A stretch of 64,000 nucleotides of DNA, from assembly GCF_016714285.1 (NCBI RefSeq), contig NZ_JADJNN010000002.1:147001-211000 (forward strand), given 5' to 3'. A program made the translations under genes and the position numbers. This document shows positions 1 through 9,478 of this stretch, piece after piece (position 1 is the first letter of the stretch; each line of letters starts with the position of its first letter). Under the pieces are notes generated by a model. That model was not told where the DNA came from. It did no database searches and was given only the letters and a program-made list of their open reading frames with translations. Source of the stretch: Nannocystis sp. Lineage in GTDB: Bacteria; Myxococcota_A; Polyangia; Nannocystales; Nannocystaceae.

Positions 1-336
1 CGCCCCGCCGAACAGGTCCATGCACGCCGCCGCCAGGTAGCGCAGCGTGCTGTCGGGGCAGAAGTGGCCGAGGATGCCAGAGCACAGCGCGGCCTTGGCG
101 GGGTCCTTGTCCTGACACTTGCACTGCTTCGGGTCGCTCAGGCAGCCGTCGCGCTCGAACCTCACCGGCCCGGGGTTGGTCGCCCTGTCCTTGGCCGCCT
201 GCGCGGTGGTCCGCGCCTGCTGGAAGACACCATCGTCGGTGGCGGCGACCTGCGGCTCACCCGCATGAGCTGTCCCAAAAGCCAGGCCGACAAGGAGCGC
301 GGGCACGATCATGCGAGGGGCGCGGAGCAGGAGCAT
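1..336 (-). CDS. secreted Cys-containing hypothetical protein, C-terminus outside window
   Basis: Reading leftwards from an ATG at 336, 112 codons stay open to the window edge, so only the N-terminal part is seen. The start MLLLRAPRMIVPALLVGLAF is a typical Sec signal peptide with a likely cleavage after AHA (about residue 25). The mature part is charged and has regularly placed cysteines (CLSDPKQCKCQDKDP, then CSGILGHFCPDS), suggesting disulphide bonds in an exported protein. A second ATG at residue 9 could also serve as start. The signal-peptide codons at about 268-286 resemble one half of the dispersed CCTGTCC repeat described elsewhere. I recognise no family. Confidence 0.6.
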   Translation of the reverse strand, partial: MLLLRAPRMIVPALLVGLAFGTAHAGEPQVAATDDGVFQQARTTAQAAKDRATNPGPVRFERDGCLSDPKQCKCQDKDPAKAALCSGILGHFCPDSTLRYLAAACMDLFGGA

Positions 337-430
337 GGGACCTCGGCGGCGACGATAGCCCAGCCCTGACCCCGGACGCCACACCTCAGCGCGCTTGCGC
401 GAGCGCGCTCGCCTGTGCGATGCCCTCGCC

Positions 431-1273
<843 letters not shown>

Positions 1274-1419
1274 CCTCACAGCCCAGACCCCTCCAGGCGC
1301 ATCTACAGGTACATTTGGGCCACATCTGAGGCGCATCCGGCGCGCCAGCAACCACTCACCCCACCCCCCTCGGACTACCAGCAGATCGTGTAGGCTGGAA
1401 CGCGGACGCCGCCCTGGCC

Positions 1420-1447
1420 GTGACAACCGGGCGCCGGCAACTATCCT
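1420..1447 (+). promoter_or_regulatory. sigma70-type promoter candidate, probably leaderless
   Basis: GTGACA (1420-1425), a 16 nt spacer and TATCCT (1442-1447) stand 9 nt before the ATG at 1457. The -35 differs by one base from TTGACA. The expected transcription start would fall 2-3 nt before the start codon. The same TATCCT hexamer occurs at the same distance before other genes in the window. Confidence 0.5.
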
Positions 1448-1456
1448 GGGGAGTCG

Positions 1457-2260
1457 ATGAACCGTCTGCGGCCGACAAAGGGGCGACGCCCCGCCGGGAA
1501 CCAACGCCGCCTCCGCTTCGACGAGCGCGGGGCCGATGAGCCCGGTCGCGACTTCAGCCCGCGCCCCGAGGTCGAGACCCGCAACCTCCCCGCCGTGCGC
1601 CGCGGCGCCGTCGGCTGGGACCACTCCGTCAGCCCCGAACCCGCACCTGGCTACCGCAGCGCTGGCGAGGCCGAGTCACCGCTCGCCGCCCGCATCCTCG
1701 CCCTGCTCTCCGACCCGCGCATCGACTTCCTCACCGTCAGCTCGGCCGCCGACGCCCTCGGCCACCCGCGTCAGGACATCGAGACCACCCTCGAGGCGAT
1801 GCGCCAGGCCGGCATCGTGCTCGCGATCGGCGGCGGCGCGGTCACTCGCTACGGCGTCACCCCCGAGTACAAGGCCGAGCTCGAGGCCGAGTTCCGCAAC
1901 GCCGCCGCCGAGCTCGGCGAGCACGCGATGCTCGCCCGCCTCTCCAGCGAGACGGCGCTCGCCCCCTTCGAGGACGAGGAACCGCGGCTCCCGGCCACTG
2001 CTGGCCTCCTGAGCCTGTTCCTGCCCGGCACCGGCCAGCTGCTCAACGGCGACATCGGCCGCGCCTCGCTGGTCTTCGCGGTGTGGAGCCTCGCGTGGAT
2101 CACCCACCTCTCGCCGGTGTGGACCTTCGTGTGCCTCTACGCCGGCGCCGAGGCCTTCCTCACCGCCAAGATCCGCAGCATGGAGCGCAAGCTCGCCGAC
2201 GAGCAAGGCAACCTCGCCAGCACCGGCCCGAAGAAGCTCCCGAGCCCGCGCCTCACCTGA
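1457..2260 (+). CDS. winged-helix-like protein with C-terminal membrane hairpin
   Basis: A 267-residue protein of unknown role. Residues 1-70 are basic and probably disordered. Residues ~75-145 look like a winged-helix fold (ARILALLSDPRIDFLTVSSA, then EAMRQAGIVLAIGGG, a recognition-helix/wing pattern). After a charged segment comes a C-terminal pair of hydrophobic helices beginning GLLSLFLPGTGQLLNGD, which resembles the GxGxxxxG turn of TM2-type domains. A membrane-tethered regulator is a reasonable inference; the DNA-binding role is not proven. It is convergent with the flippase gene, only 6 bp apart. Confidence 0.65.
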   Translation: MNRLRPTKGRRPAGNQRRLRFDERGADEPGRDFSPRPEVETRNLPAVRRGAVGWDHSVSPEPAPGYRSAGEAESPLAARILALLSDPRIDFLTVSSAADALGHPRQDIETTLEAMRQAGIVLAIGGGAVTRYGVTPEYKAELEAEFRNAAAELGEHAMLARLSSETALAPFEDEEPRLPATAGLLSLFLPGTGQLLNGDIGRASLVFAVWSLAWITHLSPVWTFVCLYAGAEAFLTAKIRSMERKLADEQGNLASTGPKKLPSPRLT

Positions 2261-2266
2261 TCGCGC

Positions 2267-3466
2267 TCAGCGGGATCTCGAGACCCGCCACCACGCGCCG
2301 ACTTGCACGAGCTCCGCGAACGCCAGCCCGATCGGCGACGCCTTGAGCCCGAACAGCGCCGCCCCGAGCCCGAGGATCAGCGCCCGTCCGCCGAGGCCCG
2401 CGAGGTCCCACACCAGCACCCGCCGCGGCTCGGTCGCGATCACGAACTGCCGGCCGATCGTGTTGGCCAGGCGCAGCCCGGCGAACGGCGCGCTCCACAG
2501 CACCAGCTCGGCGATCCCCGCGGCCAGCGACCACCCCACCGCCGCATCGACCCGCGCCGCCACCCACGTCTGGCCCAGCAACAGCCCGACCACCACCACC
2601 AGCCCCGCGCACGCCACCCCGCCGAGCACCGCCCAGCGCCGCAGCTGCCCCTGCGCCGCCGGATCTCCGCCCGCCGACACCCGCAGCCCCACCACCGTCG
2701 CCGCCGCCGACGGCACCATCAGCGCCGCGTTGACGAACAGGTACGCGTAATTCAGCAGCGCGAAGCCCCCGGCCACGAACACGTGCGACAGCGCCGCGTC
2801 GAGCAGCCCGAGGTTGGCGTAGACCAGCGCGTCGAGCAGCAGCACCCGCGTCCGCCCCGCATCCCTCGCGGTCGCTCCCACCTGTCCTTCAGGACCTGCC
2901 CCTTGCGACCTGTCCGAAAGCGCCGGTGGTAACAACGCGACCACCCCGAGCACCAGCCCCACGAGGATCCCCGCCGCCGGCCCGAGCGCCCCGCCTGGCA
3001 GCAGCAGCGCCCCCGCGATCGCCCCGACCGGCAGCGCCCACTCGAGCACGAAGCCGCGGCGCTCGAGCCCCGCGCGCTCGGCCAGCGCCCGCACGGCGCT
3101 GCCGATCGTCGCCAGCGGCACGGCCGCGGCGAACACCCACAGGCTCGGCTCGGCCAGCGCCGGCACCCCCGCGATCAGCACCAGCGCGACCAGCCCCGCC
3201 CCCGAGATCGCCGCGCAGGTGCCCGCCTCGACCCGCAGCAGCGCCCGCGCCGGCACCGTCAGCGGCACGGGGATCCAGCGCGAACGAAACAGCGAGGTCC
3301 CGAAGGCCCGCGCCGCCCCGACCACCACCAGCCCGCGAAAGAACAGGTCCGCCGCCCCGCTCGCCCGCAGCTCGCGGGCGATCCAGAACTCGCGCAGCAC
3401 CCCCAGGCACAGCGTCACCAGCGAGAGCCCCGCCATCCACAGCAAGGTCTGGCGGGTGCGGCTCAC
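2267..3466 (-). CDS. MurJ/Wzx-type polysaccharide flippase family membrane protein
   Basis: About 399 residues with some ten to twelve hydrophobic helices and a weak MOP/MATE (MurJ/Wzx) flavour: the start VSRTRQTLLWMAGLSLVTLC followed by REFWIARELRASGAADLFF matches the AxxlGxxxxaDaFf region of MurJ-like flippases. It would flip lipid-linked glycan across the inner membrane. A GTG at 3466 is preferred because it overlaps the upstream stop as GTGA; the upstream in-frame extension is Gly/Pro-rich. It is last in the glycan operon. A cytoplasmic loop (LSDRSQGAGPEGQVG) is encoded by two copies of the dispersed CCTGTCC palindrome at 2880-2920. The exact substrate is unknown. Confidence 0.65.
   Translation of the reverse strand: MSRTRQTLLWMAGLSLVTLCLGVLREFWIARELRASGAADLFFRGLVVVGAARAFGTSLFRSRWIPVPLTVPARALLRVEAGTCAAISGAGLVALVLIAGVPALAEPSLWVFAAAVPLATIGSAVRALAERAGLERRGFVLEWALPVGAIAGALLLPGGALGPAAGILVGLVLGVVALLPPALSDRSQGAGPEGQVGATARDAGRTRVLLLDALVYANLGLLDAALSHVFVAGGFALLNYAYLFVNAALMVPSAAATVVGLRVSAGGDPAAQGQLRRWAVLGGVACAGLVVVVGLLLGQTWVAARVDAAVGWSLAAGIAELVLWSAPFAGLRLANTIGRQFVIATEPRRVLVWDLAGLGGRALILGLGAALFGLKASPIGLAFAELVQVGAWWRVSRSR
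2880..2920. repeat. two copies of dispersed CCTGTCC/GGACAGG palindrome inside a gene
   Basis: ACCTGTCCTTCAGGACCT (2880-2897) is a near-perfect inverted repeat; ACCTGTCCGAAAG follows at 2908-2920. Both lie in frame in the flippase gene and encode the loop segment SDRSQGAGPEGQVG. The peptide GPEGQV recurs in the AddA protein from another copy at 13091-13109. Confidence 0.6.
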
Positions 3467-4143
3467 GAGACCCGCTCGAAGGCCACCCGCGCGAGGATCT
3501 GGTCCGCCGCCACCAGGCGAAAGCGCCACTGCGGGTGCGCGCGCAGGAACTCATCGAAGGCCCGCAGCTCGTGCAGGCGGTCCGAGAACTCGTCGAAGAG
3601 CACGAAGCTCCCCGGCACGATCTCCCGCTCCAGCGCGTCCAGCACCGTCTTCGTCGACGAGTACAGGTCCGCGTCGAGGTGCAGCACCAGGCGCTCGTGC
3701 GCCGGCGGCGTGTAGCCCGGCAGCGTGTCGGCGAACCAGCCCCGGAAGAAGCGCACCCGCCTGTCTGAAAGGACAGGCTCCGCCCCGCCGGTCGAGAAGG
3801 TCCCCTTGCCGTCGATCACGGTCCAGTCCTCGGGCAGCCCCTCGAAGCTGTCGAAGCCGTGCAGCTGGCTGTCCGGGTGGCGCAGCAGCTGCGACCACAT
3901 CCGCATCGACTCGCCGCGGTGGACCCCGAACTCGAGGTAGAGCACGCGCTGCTCGCCGAGCTCGCTCGCGATCTGCGCATAGATCTCGTGCCGGTCGATC
4001 ACCCTGCGCGAGGTATCGAAGCCCTGGGCCGCCATCCAGCGCCCGACCTCGAGGTAGTTGAGCGCCGCGTTCACGCGGTGGATCGCCCGCGCCGACACGT
4101 GCGCGCCGATCCGCGTCAACCAGGTCTTGAACACGCGCTGCAT
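3463..4143 (-). CDS. TylF/MycF-type class I SAM-dependent O-methyltransferase
   Basis: A 226-residue protein that probably methylates a sugar hydroxyl. It has the SAM-binding strand VLYLEFGVHRGESMRMW, the acidic loop GFDSFEGLPEDW and the metal-binding motif HLDADLYSSTKTVLDAL, with a further acidic FDEF, all characteristic of the TylF/macrocin O-methyltransferase family. Length is normal for the family. The gene starts 4 nt after the glycosyltransferase stop and overlaps the flippase gene by GTGA, so it belongs to the operon and most likely decorates the same glycan. The peptide PVLSDR (codons at 3760-3777) is encoded by a copy of the dispersed palindrome. Confidence 0.85.
   Translation of the reverse strand: MQRVFKTWLTRIGAHVSARAIHRVNAALNYLEVGRWMAAQGFDTSRRVIDRHEIYAQIASELGEQRVLYLEFGVHRGESMRMWSQLLRHPDSQLHGFDSFEGLPEDWTVIDGKGTFSTGGAEPVLSDRRVRFFRGWFADTLPGYTPPAHERLVLHLDADLYSSTKTVLDALEREIVPGSFVLFDEFSDRLHELRAFDEFLRAHPQWRFRLVAADQILARVAFERVS
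3760..3777. repeat. dispersed CCTGTCC-type palindrome in methyltransferase gene
   Basis: CCTGTCTGAAAGGACAGG is a 7 bp inverted repeat with a 4 nt loop, in frame, giving residues PVLSDR. The same peptide pattern P-V-x-x-D recurs in the AddA and AddB proteins. Confidence 0.65.
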
Positions 4144-4147
4144 CGGG

Positions 4148-5023
4148 TCACTCCGTCGGCCGCGGCGCGAACTCGCGGGCCAGCACCCCGCGTCGGCGCA
4201 GCTTCTCCTCGTAGATCAGCAGGTCGATCAGCATCGGGTACCACAGCGCGTGCATCCCCGCGTGCATCAGCCCCGGCAACCCGTCGCGCCAGGCCCCCTG
4301 CACCACCACCACGCGCAGCCCGAGCGCGAACGGCCGCAGGAACAGCGGCAGGTGGTTGTACACCCAGCGCACCCCCACCATCCGCGCCGCCTTGGTGCGC
4401 AGCCCGAAGCCCGCGAGCCCGCGCTGACGGTCGACCCCGTCGAGGTAGGCCAGCGCCTCCTTGCGCGCGTAGCCGACGTGCTTGGTGAACAGGTGGGTCA
4501 GCGGCCGCGCGTCGCGGTGCACCAGCCGGGCCTTGAGCACCGCGATCTTCAGCGCCCGGTCGTCGACCCGCTCGTTGATGCCGCGACCGAAGCGGGCCTT
4601 CTCCGGCCGCATCAGGCGCAGCACCATCGACCCGCCGAACTCGCCGTGCGTGAGCCGGTGCCCGAGGATGCGCACGTCGAGGCGCACGTACCCGCCGTCC
4701 ACCTGGTCCTCCGCGCAGATCCTCGTGATCTCGTCCCACAGCGCCGGCGTCAGCTCCTCATCGGCGTCGAGGAAGAAGATCCAGCGAAACCGGCCCTCCA
4801 CCTGCTCGAGCGCGAAGTTTCGCTGGCTCGCGTAGTCGCGAAACGGATGCACGACGAACTCCGCCCCGTGCGCCCTCGCGATCTCCGCCGTCGCGTCGCT
4901 GGACTCCGAGTCCACGATCACCACCGGCGCCCGCCCGCCGATCGACGCCAGCGCCTTCGGGAGGTTCAGCTCCTCGTTGTACGTCAGCATCACCACCGCG
5001 AAGGGTGCCCGCGCCTCACTCAT
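4148..5023 (-). CDS. family 2 glycosyltransferase (WaaE/KdtX-like)
   Basis: A 291-residue GT-A fold transferase. The nucleotide-sugar site is visible as FAVVMLTYNEELNLPKAL, VVIVDSESSDATAEIA and the DxD-type motif WIFFLDADEELT. The second half, with GGYVRLDVRILGHRLTHGEF and an amphipathic or weakly hydrophobic C-terminal region, resembles the WaaE/KdtX-like glucosyltransferases that act on lipopolysaccharide core. It would work on the cytoplasmic face of the inner membrane. The start ATG overlaps the upstream stop as ATGA. Donor and acceptor sugars cannot be read from the sequence. Confidence 0.88.
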   Translation of the reverse strand: MSEARAPFAVVMLTYNEELNLPKALASIGGRAPVVIVDSESSDATAEIARAHGAEFVVHPFRDYASQRNFALEQVEGRFRWIFFLDADEELTPALWDEITRICAEDQVDGGYVRLDVRILGHRLTHGEFGGSMVLRLMRPEKARFGRGINERVDDRALKIAVLKARLVHRDARPLTHLFTKHVGYARKEALAYLDGVDRQRGLAGFGLRTKAARMVGVRWVYNHLPLFLRPFALGLRVVVVQGAWRDGLPGLMHAGMHALWYPMLIDLLIYEEKLRRRGVLAREFAPRPTE

Positions 5024-6336
5024 GCCACCGCCACGCTAGGAGGTTTCCCCGCCACAGACAACGTGGCTGGCACCGCAGCTGGCACCGCGGCCGCGCGGGC
5101 CGGCAGCACCAGGCGCAGGCTGGCGCCCACCGTCATCCCGACCATCGGCACCAGGAAGTAGCTCTTGTAGGCCGCCGCGGTGACCAGATACACGAGCACG
5201 CTGACCGCCCCCCCGAGGATCGTCGCGCGCAGCGGCATCGCCACCCGCAGCGCCTGCCGCGTCAGCCCCCACAGCGGCATGGCGAACAGCGCCGAGCCCA
5301 CCAGCCCGAACTTCCACAGGTGGTACGCCAGCATGTTGTGCACGTACGACACCACGAAGCCGTCGACCTCGAACTCCGCCCCCAGTCCGGCCCCGAACAC
5401 CGGCATGCGGATGAAGTACTCGAGGCACAGGCCGATCTCCCTGACCCGCCCGTCCACCGTCGCCTGGTTCCCGAGTCGCAGGTACTGCGCCCCCAGGTCG
5501 AACACGCTGGCCGTGAACACCACCACCAGCAGCCCCGCCACCGCCCCGACCAGCAAGCCACGCGCGGGTCTGCGCAGGTACAGCGCCAGCAACAACCCCA
5601 GGCACAGCCCGAGCACCATGCCGCGGCTCACCGTCGCGACCACCGCGAACACCAGCACCGCGATCGCCAGCCCCAGCCCCGTTCGCAGCACCCGACCCCG
5701 CGCCCGGCGGTACAGGAAGGCCGCGCAGTAGACCCCCACCAGCGGGTGCCCGGCGATCACCTTGAAGTGATAGAAGGTCGATCGTACCCGTCCCAGATCC
5801 AGCGTCGGCATGCGCACCAGGGAGATCGTCGCGTCGGCCAAACAGACCGCGAGGATGGCCCCCAGCACCCACTCCGGCCGCGACGCCCCGCGCCCCGCAC
5901 ACAGCCCCAGCGCGAACAGCAGGTAGGGCAGCGCATCCTCGAGGGCCTGGCCCAGCGGGTTGCCCCGCAGCGTCCCCACCGCCAGCCCCAGGCCCAGCGC
6001 CAGCAACCACGGCGCCAGCAGGGCCAGCTCGGCCCGCGCCGCCCCGGTCCGCAGGAAGCCGCCGACCCCGGCCAGCCCGACCAGCCCAAGAAAGCCGACG
6101 ATGGGGATCGTCAGCCCGTCCGGGAAGGTCGGGAGGGCCAGCGTCAGCAGCATGGCGCCGACGGCGAACAGCGTCGTGAACACGGCGAACCACGGTAACA
6201 CGGCCCTCGCTAGCGCTGGGCCTCGCAGACCCCACCTCGCCGCGATCGGCCGACCCTTGCCGCGACCGGCAAGCACGCCCAGCACAGCGTCAACCTCACA
6301 TCCTCCGCCGACCCTCACCGGGAATAGCCCGACCAC
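5020..6336 (-). CDS. O-antigen ligase/polymerase (Wzy/WaaL-type) membrane protein
   Basis: A 438-residue polytopic membrane protein with ~11 hydrophobic helices. The large periplasmic segment between helices contains TVDGRVREIGLCLEYFIRMP and VFGAGLGAEF...SYVHNMLAYHLWKFG, the layout and the HN motif typical of O-antigen ligase/Wzy family proteins. It is the first gene of a four-gene minus-strand operon (polymerase/ligase, GT2, methyltransferase, flippase), enough for a small lipid-linked polysaccharide pathway. The longest start (GTG at 6336) is used; a GTG at 6285 preceded by GAGG at 8 nt is an attractive alternative. Polymerase and ligase cannot be separated from sequence alone. Confidence 0.75.
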   Translation of the reverse strand: MVGLFPVRVGGGCEVDAVLGVLAGRGKGRPIAARWGLRGPALARAVLPWFAVFTTLFAVGAMLLTLALPTFPDGLTIPIVGFLGLVGLAGVGGFLRTGAARAELALLAPWLLALGLGLAVGTLRGNPLGQALEDALPYLLFALGLCAGRGASRPEWVLGAILAVCLADATISLVRMPTLDLGRVRSTFYHFKVIAGHPLVGVYCAAFLYRRARGRVLRTGLGLAIAVLVFAVVATVSRGMVLGLCLGLLLALYLRRPARGLLVGAVAGLLVVVFTASVFDLGAQYLRLGNQATVDGRVREIGLCLEYFIRMPVFGAGLGAEFEVDGFVVSYVHNMLAYHLWKFGLVGSALFAMPLWGLTRQALRVAMPLRATILGGAVSVLVYLVTAAAYKSYFLVPMVGMTVGASLRLVLPARAAAVPAAVPATLSVAGKPPSVAVA

Positions 6337-6487
6337 CCGATCGCCGCTGTCAAATTTTCAGCGTTTCTCGCAGCCCCTCGCGAGCCATTTCCCAGGCCAG
6401 CTCCGGAGCATCTCCCGGCCCCCGTTTGATCCAGCTGCGATCTCCCGTGAACGAGGCCGCAGACCCATAAATTCTGCCTTCCAGACC

Positions 6488-6516
6488 TTGCACCGGGCAC
6501 TGGGATTGCCTAGCGT
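6488..6516 (+). promoter_or_regulatory. promoter candidate for addBA
   Basis: TTGCAC (6488-6493), a 17 nt spacer and TAGCGT (6511-6516) lie in the 223 bp divergent gap between the glycan operon and addB. The hexamers and spacing match other candidates in the window (TTGACG-17-TAACGT at 34306). The expected start gives a leader of about 37 nt before the ATG at 6560. This gap is visibly less GC-rich than the genes. Confidence 0.4.
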
Positions 6517-6559
6517 GCAAGGCACCTGTCGCCTCGCGACACGTGCGGGAATCTTGGTC

Positions 6560-9478
6560 ATGCACCGGCAATGGTTGGACTGGCAGCAACCCCTGCTGCC
6601 CGCGGCGGCTGCCTGGCTCATCGGCCAGCACAGCGACGGCAAGCGCTGCGATCTGCGGCAGGTCCGGTGCGTCCTCCCGGGCAGCCGCGCCGGTCGCTTG
6701 CTGCTGCACAGCTTGCTCGCCCAGTGCGCCGCGCTCGGCCTGCGCCTGGTCCCGCCGCAGGTGCTGACCCCGGGCAAGATGGTCGACCAGCTGGTCCCGC
6801 CGACACCCGGCACCGCCTCGGCCCTCGAGTGCACCCTCGGCTGGATGCACGCCCTCCGCGAGGCCGAGGTCTCACAGATCGCCGCGCTCCTGCCCAGCCG
6901 CCCCGACTCCCAGGACTGGCCCGCCTGGCACGAGCTCGCCGCACAGATCGGCGGCATCGTCGAGGAGCTGTCCGGCGAGCTGCTCAGCCTCCGCGACGTC
7001 TCACAGGTCGCCAACCGCATGGACATGGACCGTGAAGCCCTGCGCTGGTCCACCCTCGAGCGCCTCGCCGACCGCTACCGCGAACGCCTGCGCCGCTGCG
7101 ACCGCGTCGACCCACACGAGCGCCGCCGCGAGGCCGTCGCCGCCCTCGTCGACGCCGACACCCCCGTCGACCCCGGCTATCAACTCGTGCTCATCGGCGT
7201 CGTCGACCTCGCCCGCGTGCAGCGAGCCGTCGTCCGCGCCTACGGCGAGCGAGCCACCGCCCTCATCCACGCCCCCGAGCAGCTCGCCCCCGGCTTCGAC
7301 GCCGACGCCTGCCTCGACCGGTCGTTTTGGACCGGTCGCAGCGTCCACATCCCCGACAGCCAGCTCATCATCGCCGACCGCCCCGCCGACCAGGCCCAGG
7401 CCGTCGTCGAGTGCCTCGCCGAGCTCGGCGGCCGCTACCGTCCGGAGCAGATCTCGATCGGCATCGGCGACGACAAACTCAGCCCCACCATGGCCCAGGC
7501 CGGCGAGTGGGCCGACCTCACCGTCCACGACCCCCGCGGCCAGCCCGTCCTCCGCAGCCGCCCCTTCCGCCTGCTCGAGGCCGGCCTCGAGTGGGCCCGC
7601 GAGCCCCGCTTCGCCGCCTTCGCCTCACTCATGCGCCACCCCGACGTCGAGGCCTGGGTCCGCCGCTGCCTCGGCCCGCGCAAACCCGCGACCACGGAAG
7701 CTCCAACCCAACCCACCGACCCTACCCTCGGCCCACCCACCGAGCCCACCACCACCGAGCCCCCGCCACAACCTGTCCAGGAGGACATCCCGTTCGAGTG
7801 GCTCACAGTGCTCGATCGCTACTACACGGCCCACCTGCAGGACACCCGCGGCGGCTGGCTCGGCGACGACCGCACCGTCAAGCACATCACGATGCTCGAC
7901 GAGATCGTCGGCCGCCTGTTCGCCCCGCTGGCCGGCGAACGCCGCCCGCTCACCGAGTGGTTCGAGCCCGTGCTCGAGGTCCTGCGCCACGCCTACGGCC
8001 ACATCGACGTCGGCACCCCGCAGCTCTCCGAGGCCCGCGTCGCCGCCACCTGCCTCGAGATCGCCCGCACCCTCGGCGGCCTCACCGGCGCCGCCGCAGA
8101 TCTCCAGCCCCGCGTCGACGGCCCCACCGCGCTCCGCCTCGTGCTCGCCCAGATCGCCGGCCTGCGCGTCCCCGAGGACCCGCGCGCCGGCCAGGTAGAG
8201 ATGCTCGGCTGGCTCGACCTCCACCACGACCCCGCGCCGATCTTGATCCTCGCCGGCTTCAACGACGGCGCGATCCCCCAGGCCGTCAGCGCCGACGCCT
8301 TCCTGCCCGACGGCCTCCGCGAACACCTCGGCATCCTCAGCAACGGCCGCCGCTACGCCCGCGACCTCTACCTCCTCGAGGCCATCCGCCACAGCCGCGA
8401 GCGCTGCACCTTCATCGCCGGCCGCCAGGCCGCCGACGGCGAACCACTCACCCCCAGCCGCCTCCTCCTCGCCGGTGAACAGGCGATGCTCCCCGCCCGC
8501 GTGCTCCGCCTCTGCGACCCCCAGCACGCGCTGCGCCGCAACCTCCCCTACGGCGCCCCGCCGGCCGGCGGCGTCTCGGGCTTCCGCATCCCCGACGCCC
8601 TCGCCAACCCGCTCGGCCCCGAGGCGATGACCGTCACCGAGTTCGGCTGGTACCTGCGCTGCCCGTTCCGCTACTACCTCAAGTACGTCCGCCGCCTGCG
8701 CGAGATCGACGACAGCGCCGTCGAGCTCGACGCCCTCCAGTTCGGCAACCTCACCCACGAGGTCCTCCAGGGCTTCGGCGAGGACGCCGAGCACGCCCGC
8801 AGCAGCGACCCCAAGCGCATCGCCGGCTTCCTCGAGGACCTGCTCGTCAGCCACGCCCGCGACACCTTCGGCGCCCAGCCCCTGCCCGCGATCCGCATCC
8901 AGCTCGCCCGCCTGCGCGAGCGCCTGCGGGTGTTCGCCCGCCACCAGGCCCGCCGCTCGGCCGAGGGCTGGGTCATCCGCCACTGCGAGTTCGAACTCCC
9001 GGAGCACACCCACCTCGAGATCCCCGACCAGCCGCCCATGCGCATCAAGGGGAAGATCGACCGCATCGACCAGTCCGAGCGCGACGGCTCGTGGATGATC
9101 ATCGACTACAAGACGAGCGAGGCCGGCAAGACCCCCGACCGCACCCACAAGGCCGCACGCTCCTCCGGCCGCGTCTGGGACGACCTCCAGCTCCCCCTCT
9201 ACCACCACCTCGCCGCCCAGCACGGCTTCACCGGCACCGTCCAGCTCGCCTACATGAACCTGCCGAAGAAGCCCGAGGGCGAGGCCCTCCACGTCGCCCG
9301 CTGGTCCACCGCTGACCTCCACGACGCCATCGGCACCGCCCGCGACATCGTCCGCAACGTCCGCGCCGGCCGCTTCGACATGGCCGAGGACTACCCCGCA
9401 CGCTTCGAGGACGCCTTCGCCAACATCTGCCAGACCCGCGTCTTCGGCGGCGGCGAGGACCTGGAGTCCGAGACGTGA
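6560..9478 (+). CDS. addB: AddB-like ATP-dependent nuclease subunit with PD-(D/E)XK domain
   Basis: A 972-residue partner of AddA in the helicase-nuclease that resects double-strand breaks and starts RecA recombination. The N-terminus is a superfamily-1-like fold without a true Walker A (VLPGSRAGRLLLHSLL, as in other AddB proteins). The C-terminus is a RecB-family nuclease: VTEFGWYLRCPFRYYLKYV, QFGNLTHEVLQGF (about residues 730-745), the motif MIIDYKTSEAGKTP (about 846) and the QLPLYHHL segment. The ATG at 6560 is chosen because upstream codons look non-coding. The C-terminal CxxCx5C of iron-sulphur AddB proteins is not evident; one Cys remains in ANICQTRVF. A Pro/Thr linker (about residues 375-412) contains a dispersed repeat. 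It overlaps addA by GTGA. Confidence 0.85.
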   Translation: MHRQWLDWQQPLLPAAAAWLIGQHSDGKRCDLRQVRCVLPGSRAGRLLLHSLLAQCAALGLRLVPPQVLTPGKMVDQLVPPTPGTASALECTLGWMHALREAEVSQIAALLPSRPDSQDWPAWHELAAQIGGIVEELSGELLSLRDVSQVANRMDMDREALRWSTLERLADRYRERLRRCDRVDPHERRREAVAALVDADTPVDPGYQLVLIGVVDLARVQRAVVRAYGERATALIHAPEQLAPGFDADACLDRSFWTGRSVHIPDSQLIIADRPADQAQAVVECLAELGGRYRPEQISIGIGDDKLSPTMAQAGEWADLTVHDPRGQPVLRSRPFRLLEAGLEWAREPRFAAFASLMRHPDVEAWVRRCLGPRKPATTEAPTQPTDPTLGPPTEPTTTEPPPQPVQEDIPFEWLTVLDRYYTAHLQDTRGGWLGDDRTVKHITMLDEIVGRLFAPLAGERRPLTEWFEPVLEVLRHAYGHIDVGTPQLSEARVAATCLEIARTLGGLTGAAADLQPRVDGPTALRLVLAQIAGLRVPEDPRAGQVEMLGWLDLHHDPAPILILAGFNDGAIPQAVSADAFLPDGLREHLGILSNGRRYARDLYLLEAIRHSRERCTFIAGRQAADGEPLTPSRLLLAGEQAMLPARVLRLCDPQHALRRNLPYGAPPAGGVSGFRIPDALANPLGPEAMTVTEFGWYLRCPFRYYLKYVRRLREIDDSAVELDALQFGNLTHEVLQGFGEDAEHARSSDPKRIAGFLEDLLVSHARDTFGAQPLPAIRIQLARLRERLRVFARHQARRSAEGWVIRHCEFELPEHTHLEIPDQPPMRIKGKIDRIDQSERDGSWMIIDYKTSEAGKTPDRTHKAARSSGRVWDDLQLPLYHHLAAQHGFTGTVQLAYMNLPKKPEGEALHVARWSTADLHDAIGTARDIVRNVRAGRFDMAEDYPARFEDAFANICQTRVFGGGEDLESET
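7771..7788. repeat. dispersed CCTGTCC palindrome in addB linker
   Basis: ACCTGTCCAGGAGGACAT sits in frame at the end of the Pro/Thr-rich linker of AddB and gives PVQED, in the same reading frame relative to the repeat as copies in AddA and the methyltransferase. Confidence 0.6.

Noticed and set aside
5005..6198. Gln/Arg/His-rich open frame opposite the polymerase/ligase gene
   Set aside because: Composition is an out-of-frame artefact; the minus strand is a clear polytopic membrane protein with ATGA coupling.
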